NCBI GenBank assembly: GCA_039545315.1
Contig: BCIM01000001.1
Span: 3,691,783-3,755,782, forward strand
Reading direction: 5' to 3'
DNA: 64,000 nucleotides
Origin: Kondoa malvinella
Lineage: Eukaryota > Basidiomycota > Agaricostilbomycetes > Agaricostilbales > Kondoaceae
Shown: one piece after another, positions 36,956 through 47,100 of the stretch
Layout: every line of letters begins with the position of its first letter
Numbering within the stretch: position 1 is the stretch's first letter
Position numbers and translations under genes: made by a program
The notes under the pieces: generated by a model
What the model was told of the DNA's origin: nothing
Seen by the model: the letters and a program-made list of their open reading frames with translations, nothing else
The model's database searches: none

Positions 36956-38199
36956 ATGCCCCAAATCAATATACCCGTCAACAGTGATACCGAGGCGCCT
37001 GCAGATGCTCGAGAGCTGGCCGCTGTACCAAGAAGAGATCGTAGTGAAGCTATCAAAGCTTACGTTCAAGAGAAGAAGACTGTTTCCGTCCCATTTTCAT
37101 CTAGCTCTATGACCCCCAGCCCCAGCGCTAGCACTCTGTCGTCCAGCACCGGGGAAGAATTGGCCAATAGCATAGCTTCTGAAGTGGCTTTGTCTCCCGA
37201 CTCGTCATATGAACTGGCGTTGGATGAGTCTTTCGAGACGGACGATGCTGGAAAGGGTGTAGAGAGCACGCAACCTGCAAGGGAAGGTGGACATGTCCGT
37301 GTGCTGCTGGAGTCCTACCCAGTCGGTTCTCGAGAAGTCGCCGTGAGTAACTTCAACTTGCTCTTGTTTTAGTGGCAATGTTCATCTCTCGTGCAGTACA
37401 AGTCGTCTTCCAACTTGGAGAAACGACTTCAAAGCGTGGACGGGCACCTTGATCAATTGCGCTCCGACTTGGAGCAAGTACGCTCTGACCTCAATCAAAT
37501 CCTGCAAGAGCGAGCAACTCAAGCAGATGTAATGAAACAATGGCAGATCCTGTCGACAGCGTTGAGCGGTAGGTTCTTCCGTTTTTCCCTTAACAGGCCC
37601 GTCTCATTTATGCTAATTTGCTGATCCAGCCATCGAGGTGCTTTGGCGCAAGGAACTTCGGAAAGATGCCAAGCTTGGCAAGGAGAGTCGTAAGATGATC
37701 GACCATTGGCGCAGTAAGCGAATGCTTGCATGTTGTCGTTTGCTTGCTCAAGTTTGCAGTCTATAACATGCTCAATTTACTTACACTGCACCGACAAGGG
37801 GAGCTCGCGGGGCAGTCTATCGGAAACCCGCCAATGTCTGGCTTTCTTAAATCTCTCCCCTCACATTCAATTTATCGCCACGCAGTTCAACACCTTGCAG
37901 GAGGACGTCAACAAGCCAAGAACCGAAACCGCCCATCCGTCCATTTCTCGGTCTGATCTACTAAAGCTAGCTGTTTCGCAAGCGGCGAAACCCGCTCATA
38001 CGGAAGCGGAGATGGAAAAGGCCGCTGAAATTGTAGCGAAGGTAAAACTGAGGAGTGGAATCGCGTTTCCTGTTTCAAATGATCCTTCTTGTACGTACTC
38101 ACTCTTTCCGCCAACTATCGCTCACAGAACGAATCCCCAGCACCCAGCGGGTCTGGTCGGCCGTTGCGGTACTTGAGGAAGGTTTTCAGGAGCAGGTAG
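36956..38199 (+). CDS. 308-aa coiled-coil protein inside the element
   Basis: Six exons (36956-37342, 37397-37568, 37630-37713, 37816-37835, 37886-38090, 38141-38199) splice in frame to exactly 309 codons. The start is MPQINIPVNSDTEAPADARE. A Ser/Glu-rich region is followed by a strong coiled coil (LQSVDGHLDQLRSDLEQVRS) and a basic stretch (LWRKELRKDAKLGKESRKM). A 20-nt exon then supplies YRKPAN before FNTLQEDVNKPRTETAHPSI. The C-terminus is basic (RPLRYLRKVFRSR). The family is unknown to me. There are no transposase residues (no DDE/DDD spacing), so it is not an obvious mobilisation protein. Confidence 0.6.
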
Positions 38200-38901
38200 C
38201 GTTGCACTTGATTGTTGTGTGGCCTGTGCTACACCGTTTGTGTTACCACTTCTCCAGCTGGAGCGTATCGATTGGTATCAATACAGTCTTGTAGCTGCTT
38301 GCTTGGTCTGTGATAGACACTGCGTACAGTACAAAGCTCTTCCGAAATTTATCTCACAATCAAGCCTATGCTCTTGTGGATGTCTATTCTAGTCTATCAG
38401 CAATAACGTTTAAGGCCATTGGTGATCACTTGCCTAGCCAATGAGCCTCTCTTCAACCTTCTGCCAGCTCGCGCCTTCTTCCGCTGCATGCTAATTTTAC
38501 GGGCCTTCTGTATAAGCGTCTTTTGCGAGATGCCGCCGTTCATCCTCATTCCAACCCTCTGGTGTTTTCGTTTACGCTCTTGCCGTTCGCAACTCTTCAT
38601 CTGTTGTCCACATCCCATTCACGAAGGACACTCTATTCAGACCCGTCTTGCTTTCCGCGCATTCATTCCTAGTCGTGTCCTCAGCTTGCATCTTCTATCG
38701 GATGCTATAGACATACCAAAGATCTTTCAGCCTGTCCCTTGATAACCCAGATCTATTCCATATTCTCACTACGACAGCAGCAGGTATTTCGATGGGAGGA
38801 GAGGAGCAGGTCGATCTGATCTCTTGGGCGGGTTGATGCGTGGTAGATTTGATAGCTGAGGTGACGGAGATTCGACGTTTAAGTGCGACAAGGCGCGAGG
38901 T
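38200..38901. other. 3' part of the element, possible decayed minus-strand gene
   Basis: Minus-strand fragments in different frames look protein-like: NRVSFVNGMWTTDEELRTAR (about 38580-38640) and RKTPEGWNEDERRHLAKDAY (about 38500-38560). They are interrupted by stops and frame changes. This may be a remnant gene; no intact ORF is supported. Confidence 0.25.
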
Positions 38902-38954
38902 TCAGGTGACCTGACTTCAGGTTTTCAAAAAGTGACTTCGCTTTGCCTGCCGTG
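38902..38954 (-). repeat. Right terminal inverted repeat
   Basis: Reverse complement starts CACGGCAGGCAAAGCGAAGT and ends TCAGGTCACCTGA, matching 36227-36278 with a short divergent middle. Its own hairpin is imperfect. Confidence 0.7.
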
Positions 38955-39332
38955 CTATTAGCCTTATCCTGCGAAGCCAGAGCCTGATCTTCGTCTTGTA
39001 CTGTCCTTGCCTGCAATGAAAGTCATTCCGCTGCGCAAAGCCAAGTCTGTGACGCCTGTAACCCTATCTGGCTTTCCTTCGCCGCTCTATTTGCACTATA
39101 AGCTCGTAAAACACTACGAAGCCGAGCACCATTGGCAGCTCTCTCTCTCCCTGCGCGCGTCTGATAAAAAGGGAGATGATGATCTCGCTTACTGTGTATC
39201 TTTGATCATCCTCAAGGACCGACGTAGAGGTCACTAAGTGATCTATGCTGCTGAGCACTTGTAGCTCGAACTAAGCCGATATCAACTCGCAGATGGTTTG
39301 AGGAGCTAGATATCCGTTAGCTTTGACCTTGG
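38955..39332. other. Intergenic region
   Basis: About 380 bp between the element and the next gene. A plus frame from 39016 (76 codons) has no resemblance or context. It is probably promoter sequence. Confidence 0.35.
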
Positions 39333-41180
39333 ATGAGCAGCAGCAGGACATCTCTTAACCAGACTATAGACTCGCAAGAGACTGCCGAATTCAGTCAGCT
39401 CTTTGACGAGAACGGACGACTGCAAGACGATCTTATCACGCACGACATTCGCAAAGGTAGCGGCGTATGGGGTCACGAACTGGACAAAGGCGGTCTCATC
39501 TACATTGAAGCGCTCAATGTTGATGCACAACATAGGCGCAAGGGTTTGGCCAAATTCATGCTTCAACAAACCTTGGACCTGCCAATCGTCGCATCCCACT
39601 GCTCTTTCACATATGTATGGCCTTCGCCATCGGGAAGAGATGACGACGAGACTCCAGAGCAATGGACTCAGAAGAGAGATCTAGCTGTCAGATCGTTCCG
39701 TCTAGGCGGTTTTCGACGCGTTGGCAAGACTACTTTCTTCGCCCATTCCCTAGCCGACACTGCTCACGCGTCCAGATCTTTGCCTATCGAAAATGACGCC
39801 GATGCCTTTCCGGAAGATGATCCTGCTCGTATACCTGCTCCTATCGCAGACAATCCAATGGCCGACACGTTCAATCTCTTTAACGACGATCGCCAGACTG
39901 CACAATTTGCAGCCTATCCGCTCCATGCTGCCGCCTTCGATCCAAGCACGACTGAAGAAGCAGCACCGGCGGTCCTAGCCCAACAAGTCGCGCTTGATCC
40001 AAACAACGTCAACAAGGTTGACCAACATGGCGCGACTCCTCTTCATCTAGCTGCAGTTGGCGGTAAATACCTCGTCGTGGCTCAACTACTACAACTTGGA
40101 GCATCGATTTCAGCTGTCACTCGAACTGGCGAGACTCCTCTTGAAAGCTTAGAAGCTCGCCTCAAGTCTAGTCGAAACTTTTGCACTACCTTTGGAGTTC
40201 CGTGGAAGGGAGCGACGGATGACGAAGCTAGAATCCTTTATGCGCTCAAGCTTGCTGCCGGACAGTTAGTAACAGGCGATGCGGCTGCCATTGAGCGTTT
40301 AAAGTATGGTTGTACTTGCGGGTCGTGTCTGGGAAACTGGCTATCACCACGTATGAAGCATCGCATGCTTGGTATGTCCTCCTTTGTAGCATCGAGCTGG
40401 ACTTATCAGCTGTATTAAAGTTGCAATCGAAGTGGCTGGTGACGGTCTGGAGGACGAAGCGGATCAAATGGAGAGTCGAGTTTCGCAAGAAAAGGATGAC
40501 TTCATCACGCACGGCGACCATATTCCGAGAGAAATTGTTCGTGCATGTTGTTGCATTTTACCGTTCCTTGGCTGACGGGCATTTTTACAGAGACAGCAAG
40601 GCATCTTCAAAACCTATCTGAAAGGCTACGCGTGGTAAGGGACCTCGTCGTACACTGAACAACTTTCACTCACACTGGCCTCCAGCATGCACTTCGCCAT
40701 TGCCAGGCTTCTCAACGCAGACCAATTGCCAACACCAAACGCCATCTTACGAATGGCAGTCGAGACTCGGAGAGATTATGGAGGACTCTCCTACTATCTC
40801 AACAAGGGCGGTCAAGCAAACCATGCTTTGGGTGCAGTCATTTATGAGGCATGGTCTAGCGTGCGTTCTTTCATATCGGTCGCTTGATCTATTCTCACGA
40901 TCGGCATCAGTGTCCAGGTCGTGACGATGGGCTGTTCGAGGACGCTCACGGCCCAGATCACTATGAACTGCCCGAATGCGCCAACGATTTTGACTTCATG
41001 CTTGTGCGAGAAAAATTGGGTCTTGACCAGAAGTATTGGCAGCCAGACAGTTTGCAAGAAAGTCGCAATGTGTACGCGAAAGATCCAGACATGAAGAGTG
41101 ATGAGGAGGATGAAGATGAAGACGAAGAGATGGGCATGGGCAGCGATGACGAGGATCAATTCGATAGCGACGAGGACTGA
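39333..41180 (+). CDS. GNAT-like plus ankyrin-repeat protein
   Basis: The start at 39333 gives MSSSRTSLNQTIDSQETAEF. The N-terminal part has a GNAT acetyl-CoA-binding-like segment (IEALNVDAQHRRKGLAKFML). After a linker come ankyrin repeats (GATPLHLAAVGGKYLVVAQL, then LGASISAVTRTGETPLE). A Cys-containing block follows (CTCGSCLGNWLSPRMKHRML). After introns at about 40372-40418, 40537-40590, 40633-40683 and 40860-40912 come VAIEVAGDGLEDEADQMESR, LRMAVETRRDYGGLSYYLNK and CANDFDFMLVREKLGLDQKY. The C-terminus is very acidic (SDEEDEDEDEEMGMGSDDED). About 560 aa. I recall similar ankyrin proteins with this Cys block in other fungi; the biochemical role is unknown. Confidence 0.7.
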
Positions 41181-41696
41181 TTTCGTAATGGATGCAGGCA
41201 TTATCACTCGTTCCCAAAGGAGACAAAGTACTGCGAAGCGATTCCGAGATCCGGATGTTGGTGTGCAGCTGCATCTAGAGCTTCCACAGGAGACTAGTGT
41301 AGTGATATATCTGCGCGTAGCGGTATCCTACAGTACATGCATGTCTCCATAGCCCCTGTGGAGCTAATTGCCTTGTATGACAATGTACGGCAAGCATGAG
41401 GGCGAGAGCGCTCTACTTTGCAACCTTGCAACCTGCGTGAATTGGTTTAGCTGTGGGATAGATGACACGGCATGAACAAGACGCACTAATGAAATGCGTG
41501 TAGCTCACCTTCTTGCATCTTGACCAACATTGTCCCCTTATACAGGCCTATCTTATGATAGGATACGTAGTACGAGTAGATCACGGTCTGCTAGAAGGCA
41601 AAGATGAATTGGTTTGGCCTGCATTGCCTGATTTACCGTACCTGTGAACTTATGTTGTAGGTCGTCGCCTTTGTCCGGCCTCCAAGTCATGGCTGA
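41181..41696. other. Convergent intergenic region
   Basis: About 515 bp between the ankyrin gene and the prefoldin-like gene. No ORF, repeat or RNA gene is supported. Confidence 0.35.
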
Positions 41697-42323
41697 TCAT
41701 TGAGGAGCAGGTCGTAGTGCTTTCTTCAGAGCTTCGGCAAGCTGTCGTTCAAAAATTCAGCGCATCAGCCAAAACTGAAAGCGTCAGATCCGGACTGACC
41801 AAGCTGATATCCTTTCTCAATCTGTTTTCTTCATCTTGCAGCATAGCTTCCCTCCTGTGAGCACAGGACTCCTGTAAGCATGTAGATGCTTATTGAAAGC
41901 CCTGACCCACTTTTGCAATAATACGACTTTTCGTTCACAGAACTCGTTCGCCTTGTCCAATTCTAGCCCTACAAACAAATCTTCTAGACCAAGGGCTAGA
42001 TGTATCTTGCTAGGGTTTTCGCTGTACGTGCAGTCTATGTTAGCACAAAGCGAGCAGACAGATGAGTTTACGCACACGATAGCTTGACACGTAAAATCGT
42101 CTTCGAGCGCATAATCGACATTGAGCTGTTGACCTTCTGGATGATTTGATTCTAGCAATGCTCGTATCCGCTCAGCCAAGTCTAGACTATCGTTGCATAT
42201 TTCAGCATGCAACACCAGATAGAGAGGAAAGACAGACTATTGTGTTTTCTGTGTCGAAGCAGCTTGTTTGGCTTGTACTATCCTTGTAAGGTCTGGTGAT
42301 AGACCATCTGGAATATCTTGCAT
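41697..42323 (-). CDS. Prefoldin alpha-type small protein (UXT-like)
   Basis: Spliced reading from 42323: MQDIPDGLSPDLTRIVQAKQ, an intron (about 42189-42238), then LDLAERIRALLESNHPEGQQ. The beta-hairpin part is YALEDDFTCQAIV, joined to ENPSKIHLALGLEDLFVGLE. The second helix is LDKANEFCERKVVLLQK. After another intron come REAMLQDEENRLRKDI and LAEALKKALRPAPQ. This helix / beta-hairpin / helix layout, with an I-x-L-x-L-G strand, is that of prefoldin alpha subunits such as UXT or Pfd5. A chaperone-like role is inferred. About 150 aa. Its start codon is only 43 bp from that of VPS2. Confidence 0.55.
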
Positions 42324-42366
42324 CGTGACGCTCGTTGCTTGTCAACTTCCACTCAGAGACGCAACG
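42324..42366. promoter_or_regulatory. 43-bp gap between divergent start codons
   Basis: The prefoldin-like gene and VPS2 start 43 bp apart on opposite strands. The 5' UTRs must be very short, or transcription start sites lie inside the opposite gene. No element can be named. Confidence 0.5.
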
Positions 42367-43614
42367 ATGAACATCATCGTATGGCTCCTTGCTCCTGCCG
42401 CTAGATGCCTGGGCTACACGCTGATATGTGGTATAGAACTCGTTATTCGGCTATGGTAAAACGCCAGCAGAGCGAATGAGGGAGCATCAGCGGTCATTAA
42501 ACAAGGCGCAGAGGGAATTGGACAGAGAACGCACAAAGCTTGAAGTCCAAGAGAAGAAATTGGTTGTCGACATCAAGAAGGCCGCTCGGAATAACCAAAT
42601 GGTCAGTTCCCTTAACATTTGATGGGTGTGCATCTCTTCTCCCGTCCTGTCTCTTGCTTTCTGTCTGTGCATCTACATCTGTTGCTGTGCGAGCATACGC
42701 ATGGACCAGCCATCCTCTGAATTCTGCTTCCCTCTCACGTATCGCATTCCCGAGCATCTTTGGCGCGACATTAGGCTAGACACATTGCATTCAAATCTAA
42801 CCGTGCTCTCTCTCTCTCTATACAAGCATACGGACTAGTTAACAGTCTTTTGGCTCTTTTCCGTCTTATCGCTCCTCCGTCATTCCAAGCACACATCACT
42901 AAGCAATCCCTTCTGTTTACAGGGCAGCGCCAAAGTAATGGCCAAAGACCTCGTTCGCACCCGCCGATACATTTCCAAATTCTACTCCATGCGCACTCAA
43001 TTACAAGCCGTTTCTCTAAGGTTGCAGTCCATGAGGTCGAACCAGCAAATGGCTGAAGCTATGAGGGGTGCTACGAAAGTGAGTTGCGAGCTTTAGCGAG
43101 CGACGTATGCTGTTTGATAAGGCAATGATATTGATCTTTCTTGTTGATAGGCAATGGCAGGCATGTCGCGCAACCTAAATATCCCAGCCATGCAAAAGAT
43201 CTTGATGGAGTTTGAGAAAGAATCTTCAGCAATGGACATGAAGGAAGAAATGATGGGTGATGCAGTTGATGATGTGATGGAGGATGAAGAAGAGAATGAA
43301 GAAGAAGAAGGAGAGAGGATATTGACAGAGGTGTTTGATGAGCTTGGTATTAGCGTTAAGCAACAGGTCTGTCTTCCTTGTTCTGTTCTTCGGCTCGTAC
43401 TCAAGGACGAGAGCAGATGGGAGAAGCACCAACAGCATTAGGATCAACAGAAGCAGTCTCAGAAGGAAGACAGAAAGTAGCTATAGGCGAGTCCGCAGCC
43501 GGAGGAAGCACTGGACCGTCAACATCAGCTAAAGATCCCAATGGTCCGCCCCCAGCTGATTTAGGAGGTGGAATGGATGATATGCAGAGGAGGTTGGATG
43601 AGCTGAGGCGGTGA
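42367..43614 (+). CDS. VPS2: ESCRT-III subunit VPS2 (CHMP2/DID4)
   Basis: ESCRT-III component that works with VPS24 and recruits VPS4 in multivesicular-body sorting and membrane scission. Exon 1 encodes MNII, joined to NSLFGYGKTPAERMREHQRS. The basic helix LDRERTKLEVQEKKLVVDIK is followed by an unusually long 321-nt intron (42602-42922). Then come GSAKVMAKDLVRTRRYISKF and LQSMRSNQQMAEAMRGATK. After another intron (about 43080-43151) comes AMAGMSRNLNIPAMQKILME. The acidic hinge (VMEDEEENEEEEGERI) and the C-terminal MIM1 motif (MDDMQRRLDELRR) are intact. A last intron lies at about 43366-43427. Length (about 220 aa) is normal. Confidence 0.93.
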
Positions 43615-44359
43615 TGTCGATTCCGGTTAGGGTTGTGCTATATTGTCGATATGGGTAAATACATGCTGCTGGGTCACTTCCACATATGTTCTGTTGGCGA
43701 CTCCTTATCTTGCGTGTCTCTGCCTGCTTGCAGTAAAGTCTGGCCAATCCCTTTGTCCCTGTACGTGGCGTGAGCGAGAGTCAGATAGACAGGTTGCTTC
43801 TCATCGGATCTGCTGTAGCATCCTCTGTCTCCTGCACGATGAAGAGATCCTGAGTTGCTCAGCGATCAAGATACCAATCTGCGTCCGTTGGCATCCAGCC
43901 GAGTCCGAGTCAGACATGGTATGACTCACGATTCAGCTTGTAGACAACCTCCATAGGTCTGTCGATGGACAGAATACATCTGAGAAGTACCTGATGCTAC
44001 ATCATGAGGGAATCAGAACACATGAAAGCGAAGGGGAATGAACTGTACGCTTTGGGAAAGGAGTATGTATAAGAGAACAAATGAGTCATATAGTCTTTGC
44101 ATCATCAGTGTACAGATACAGTGTCTGTCAGACAGATCAGAGCAAGAACTGCTGGCCAAATTGTATCTTACGAGTGCATAAGCCGTACCGAGCATTCAGA
44201 CCTGGCCTCGTCTGTTGCGCGACGGCGAGCGATCAAAGCCTGTCTGCACCGACTACGCACTCGTGTTGCGCGAGCGAGAAGTAGGCCATTGCCCTGGTAT
44301 GTCGCGGCGGCCACGTTGTACCTCGGTATGAGGAATTGATGGCCGACGAGCGGCATCGA
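43615..44359. other. Intergenic region
   Basis: About 745 bp between convergent genes. I searched for tRNA-like T-loops and box C/D pairs by eye and found none convincing. Confidence 0.35.
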
Positions 44360-44642
44360 CTACTGCAGCAGCAGCTTTTGCAGCAAAAGTGCCTACGCGT
44401 TCTGTACTCCTTTGTCAACAAGTAGTTATCAAGGGTGGAGACTAGCGTACCGAGATTTGGGCCAAAGCTGAATCGCGCAGCTCCTGCTCTTTGATCCATT
44501 CCGCCCGTCTCCGGTCTGCTTGCTCTTTTTGATAACTCTGTCGCTCGCGCTCGGCCTCGCGTCTGATCTGCTCGATGGTCTGATACTTCTCGCCAGCCGG
44601 ATCTTCCTGCTCGCGGACTTTCCCGAACAAGCTTGTATTCAT
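44360..44642 (-). CDS. Small charged coiled-coil protein, unknown
   Basis: The start at 44642 gives MNTSLFGKVREQEDPAGEKY, then QTIEQIRREAERERQSYQKE and DRRRAEWIKEQELRDSALAQ. This is a highly charged, probably alpha-helical protein. A GTACGC donor after AQIS leads to a short last exon. In the frame that splices with consistent phase this gives ALLLQKLLLQ and a stop at 44360 (about 75 aa). Another frame of that exon (KAAAAVVDAARRPSIPH, ending 44253) looks protein-like but would need a phase mismatch. Family unknown; possibly a mitochondrial or nuclear small protein. Confidence 0.45.
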
Positions 44643-44845
44643 GTTGAAAGGTGGATTGAGAGATGGATATTGCTAGGAGTAGAGCGAGACAGAGAGCGAT
44701 GGTCGCAACAGTCGTAGCGAGCGTTCCTTTGTATTAGATTACCCCAGATTTCAGAAGACCTACTACGCCATTGCCCATTATTTTGAAATATCAACCAGAA
44801 GCCTAAATTTGACAGAATCATCCGAAATCCGTCAACTGCCATCTA

Positions 44846-46426
44846 TTAAAGACCAAGTAGCGAGACCTTCTTGTCGCCTCCAACATTGAGCTTGATGCCG
44901 AGAAGGTTGGGCACTGCTGCGTCTGCTTTGACTAGAGGGCCCTTGCCGCTGAGGTCGACGTTGGCATCGGCTTTGACGAGAGGTGCATCAGAGTTGCCGA
45001 CTTTGGCCTTGACATTAAGGAGCTTGTCGCCTCCAACTTTGGCTGCTGCGTCGACTAAAGGAGCTTTAGAGTCGCCAACAACCGCTTTGAGATCGACAAT
45101 AGGCTTCTTGTTGTCAAGAATGGGTGCGAGCTATAGGAGAAGAGTCAGCGAGAGGAGAGATGAAGGAAAGCAGCAATGCGCACTGTGACATCAGCGACCA
45201 AGCAGAGATCCAAGATGGTAGCGTGACGCTTGAAGCCTTGAGCACAGTTGCCTTGGGCATCAGTCTGACGTTGGTGTTGAACAGGTCGAGCTTGAGGGCA
45301 GCGTCAATGCAGAGACCATCAACAGTAGGGTGACGCTTCCAGCCAGCCGTGCAGTGCTTTTCTTGACCGTATTGGCGACCGAGAAGACCGTCAAGAATGG
45401 GCAAGTCGAGGCTGACGTCCAAGCACAAATTGAGGATGGAAGAGTGTTTGCGCCTAGTGGAAGAATCAGATCATGATCTGCAGTAGAAGAGAGAAGGACT
45501 GACCAGCCTGCTGCACAGTTCTGCTCCCTGTCTGGACGACGCCCACCGAAACCAAGATCCAAATCAAAGCGAATGAGGGGGTCGATGCAAATACCAACAA
45601 AGTGAGGGTGATCCTCCCAGCTACCTGTGCAGTGGTCGTTGTCGTCCCACTGCTTCTGAGGTCCGGAAATGCCCAGGTCGAGGTCAATGTCAAAGTCGAT
45701 GTCGATGCACAGGTCGAAAAGGAAAGGGTATTGCTTGTATTCGGGAGGGCAGCCTTGATCCTTCTTAGGGCGAACAGGCTTGGGAGCTAGGCGAATGGGT
45801 TTGTTGGCAGGTCTGTTGCTGTTGTGCTTTGGCTTTTGTGCAGGAGGCTGCGCGTTATTGTTGTTTGGCTTCTGAGGTCTGCCTGCATTCTTCTTTGGCT
45901 TGTCGTGATGCTGTCTGTTAAAAACAGGCGTCCAAGTCGTTTGAGTCCAAGCAGTAGTGGTGGTGGCAGTCCAGGTAGTAGAAGGACGAGCAGGACGAGG
46001 AGCGAGCTTGATGGGTCTGGGCTGGAAGCTGTTGGGTGTAGGTGCTGGAGCAGGGGATTTGTAGCCAGGGCAGTCTGGACGATGAGTATTGGCTAGAACG
46101 TCGACGTCGACACAAGCTTTGACGATGTTGGCAACGTTGGCGGTAGCATGGGCTTGGAGAAGACCTTCTTTGCCAGCGACCTATTCATGCATCTCAGACG
46201 TGTCCTAAGGTCGCAGAAAGTGTGGGCTTACCTCGGCGGATAAAGTCGCGTCGATCAAGTTGCCAATCTTCACTCTCGCGTCGATGTCGACAAGTCCCTA
46301 TCATTTCGTAAGCTCAAGCGCGTACAAAACCGCAGAGAGGCTTACATCATTTCCTCACAAACCAAGGATAGGTAGACCATAGACTGATGAGGCGCATGCA
46401 GCTACAGCAACGAAAGAAGCGCGCAT
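44846..46426 (-). CDS. Secreted protein with tandem cysteine repeats
   Basis: The start at 46426 gives a signal peptide (MRASFVAVAACASSVYGLPI). Short exons follow: LVDIDARVKIGNLIDATLSA and VAGKEGLLQAHATANVANIV. Next is a Pro/Thr/Asn/Lys-rich linker (about 44 to 16 residues per block, for example RPARPSTTWTATTTTAWTQT). Then come about five repeats of 38-40 residues of the form C-x(2)-[GS]-[WF]-x(2)-H-x(4-5)-[LI]-C-[IL]-D. Examples are CTGSWEDHPHFVGICIDPLI, CTAGWKRHPTVDGLCIDAAL and CAQGFKRHATILDLCLVADV. The C-terminus repeats APLVKADANVDLSGKG-like units and ends KKVSLLGL. Between repeats four and five the frame shifts by one base (about 45258-45285) with no usable intron. Either the gene is broken, or the assembly has an error. 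Family unknown; possibly a wall or secreted effector-type protein. Confidence 0.6.
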
Positions 46427-47100
46427 TCTTGTAGTAGCTCGAAGAGTAAAGACTGATGATCTTCAAAGGAATGTGATGGACCTGAAAAGGTTGGAAGGGC
46501 AGACAAATCAAGGGAAGAGAGAAGCTTTAATGATGGAAGAAGAGAGGGAGAAGAGTAAAAGCGCGGTTTTGTGCAGCATCTTGAGAACAACACAGTCTAG
46601 TCACGAATGGAGACTACTTGGCTATAGTCCAGTCTTCTTTCCAAGGTGCTCGGGGAATGCTGAGCGTGCAAGTCTGTTTTCGAACACTTCGGCGGCCACA
46701 GACAGGCACGCCCGGTGTAGCCGCCTAAGACACAACCACAACACAAGACTTGACGCGAGATTCAGATGCAGGCCAGCCAAGTACATGCAAGCAAGTCGAC
46801 GCGAGACAGATTCAGACACAATATAGTATCAAGGCAGCGCGATGCCGGTAGCGCAGGCATACAGATACAGGTGGAAGCAATGCCGTACGACTTTGGAAAG
46901 GTTGTCGACGAGGCATCAAGTATTCACTCTGCGTGTTTGCTCTCTTGCTGTGCTCATACATGCCATGAAGCCATCTGGCTGTGTGTACTGCTTCATCTTT
47001 TTTTCGTACTCTTGCAATACTCTTGTCTTGATCGAATCGAGGACCTCGCGGCAGCTGCTCTGTTTCGTGTACATCTTCTTCCGTACACCGGCCTTTCGAT
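46427..47100. other. Divergent intergenic region
   Basis: About 670 bp between the secreted repeat protein and the LRR-MYND gene. Only shadow frames; no feature supported. Confidence 0.35.

Larger units (their letters stand above)
36227..38954 (+). mobile_element. 2.73-kb segment bounded by terminal inverted repeats
   Basis: The two ends are inverted copies of each other over about 52 bp, both starting CACGGC(G/A)GGCAAAGCGAAG outermost and sharing TCAGGTCACCTGA at the inner side. Inside are two plus-strand coiled-coil genes (36538-36714 and 36956-38199) and about 700 bp of possibly decayed sequence. No transposase, integrase or reverse transcriptase motif is visible in any frame. No clear target-site duplication is seen next to the ends (left flank GTGTCCCT, right flank CTATTAGC). 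It could be a non-autonomous DNA transposon or an inverted duplication that only resembles one. Confidence 0.55.

Noticed and set aside
42613..42730. Possible box C/D snoRNA in the long VPS2 intron
   Set aside because: The C-box-like TGATGG and D-box-like CTGA are too degenerate and there is no terminal stem.
44253..44359. Longer C-terminus of the small coiled-coil protein ending SRSRNTSA
   Set aside because: It looks protein-like but requires a phase that the only available donor does not provide.
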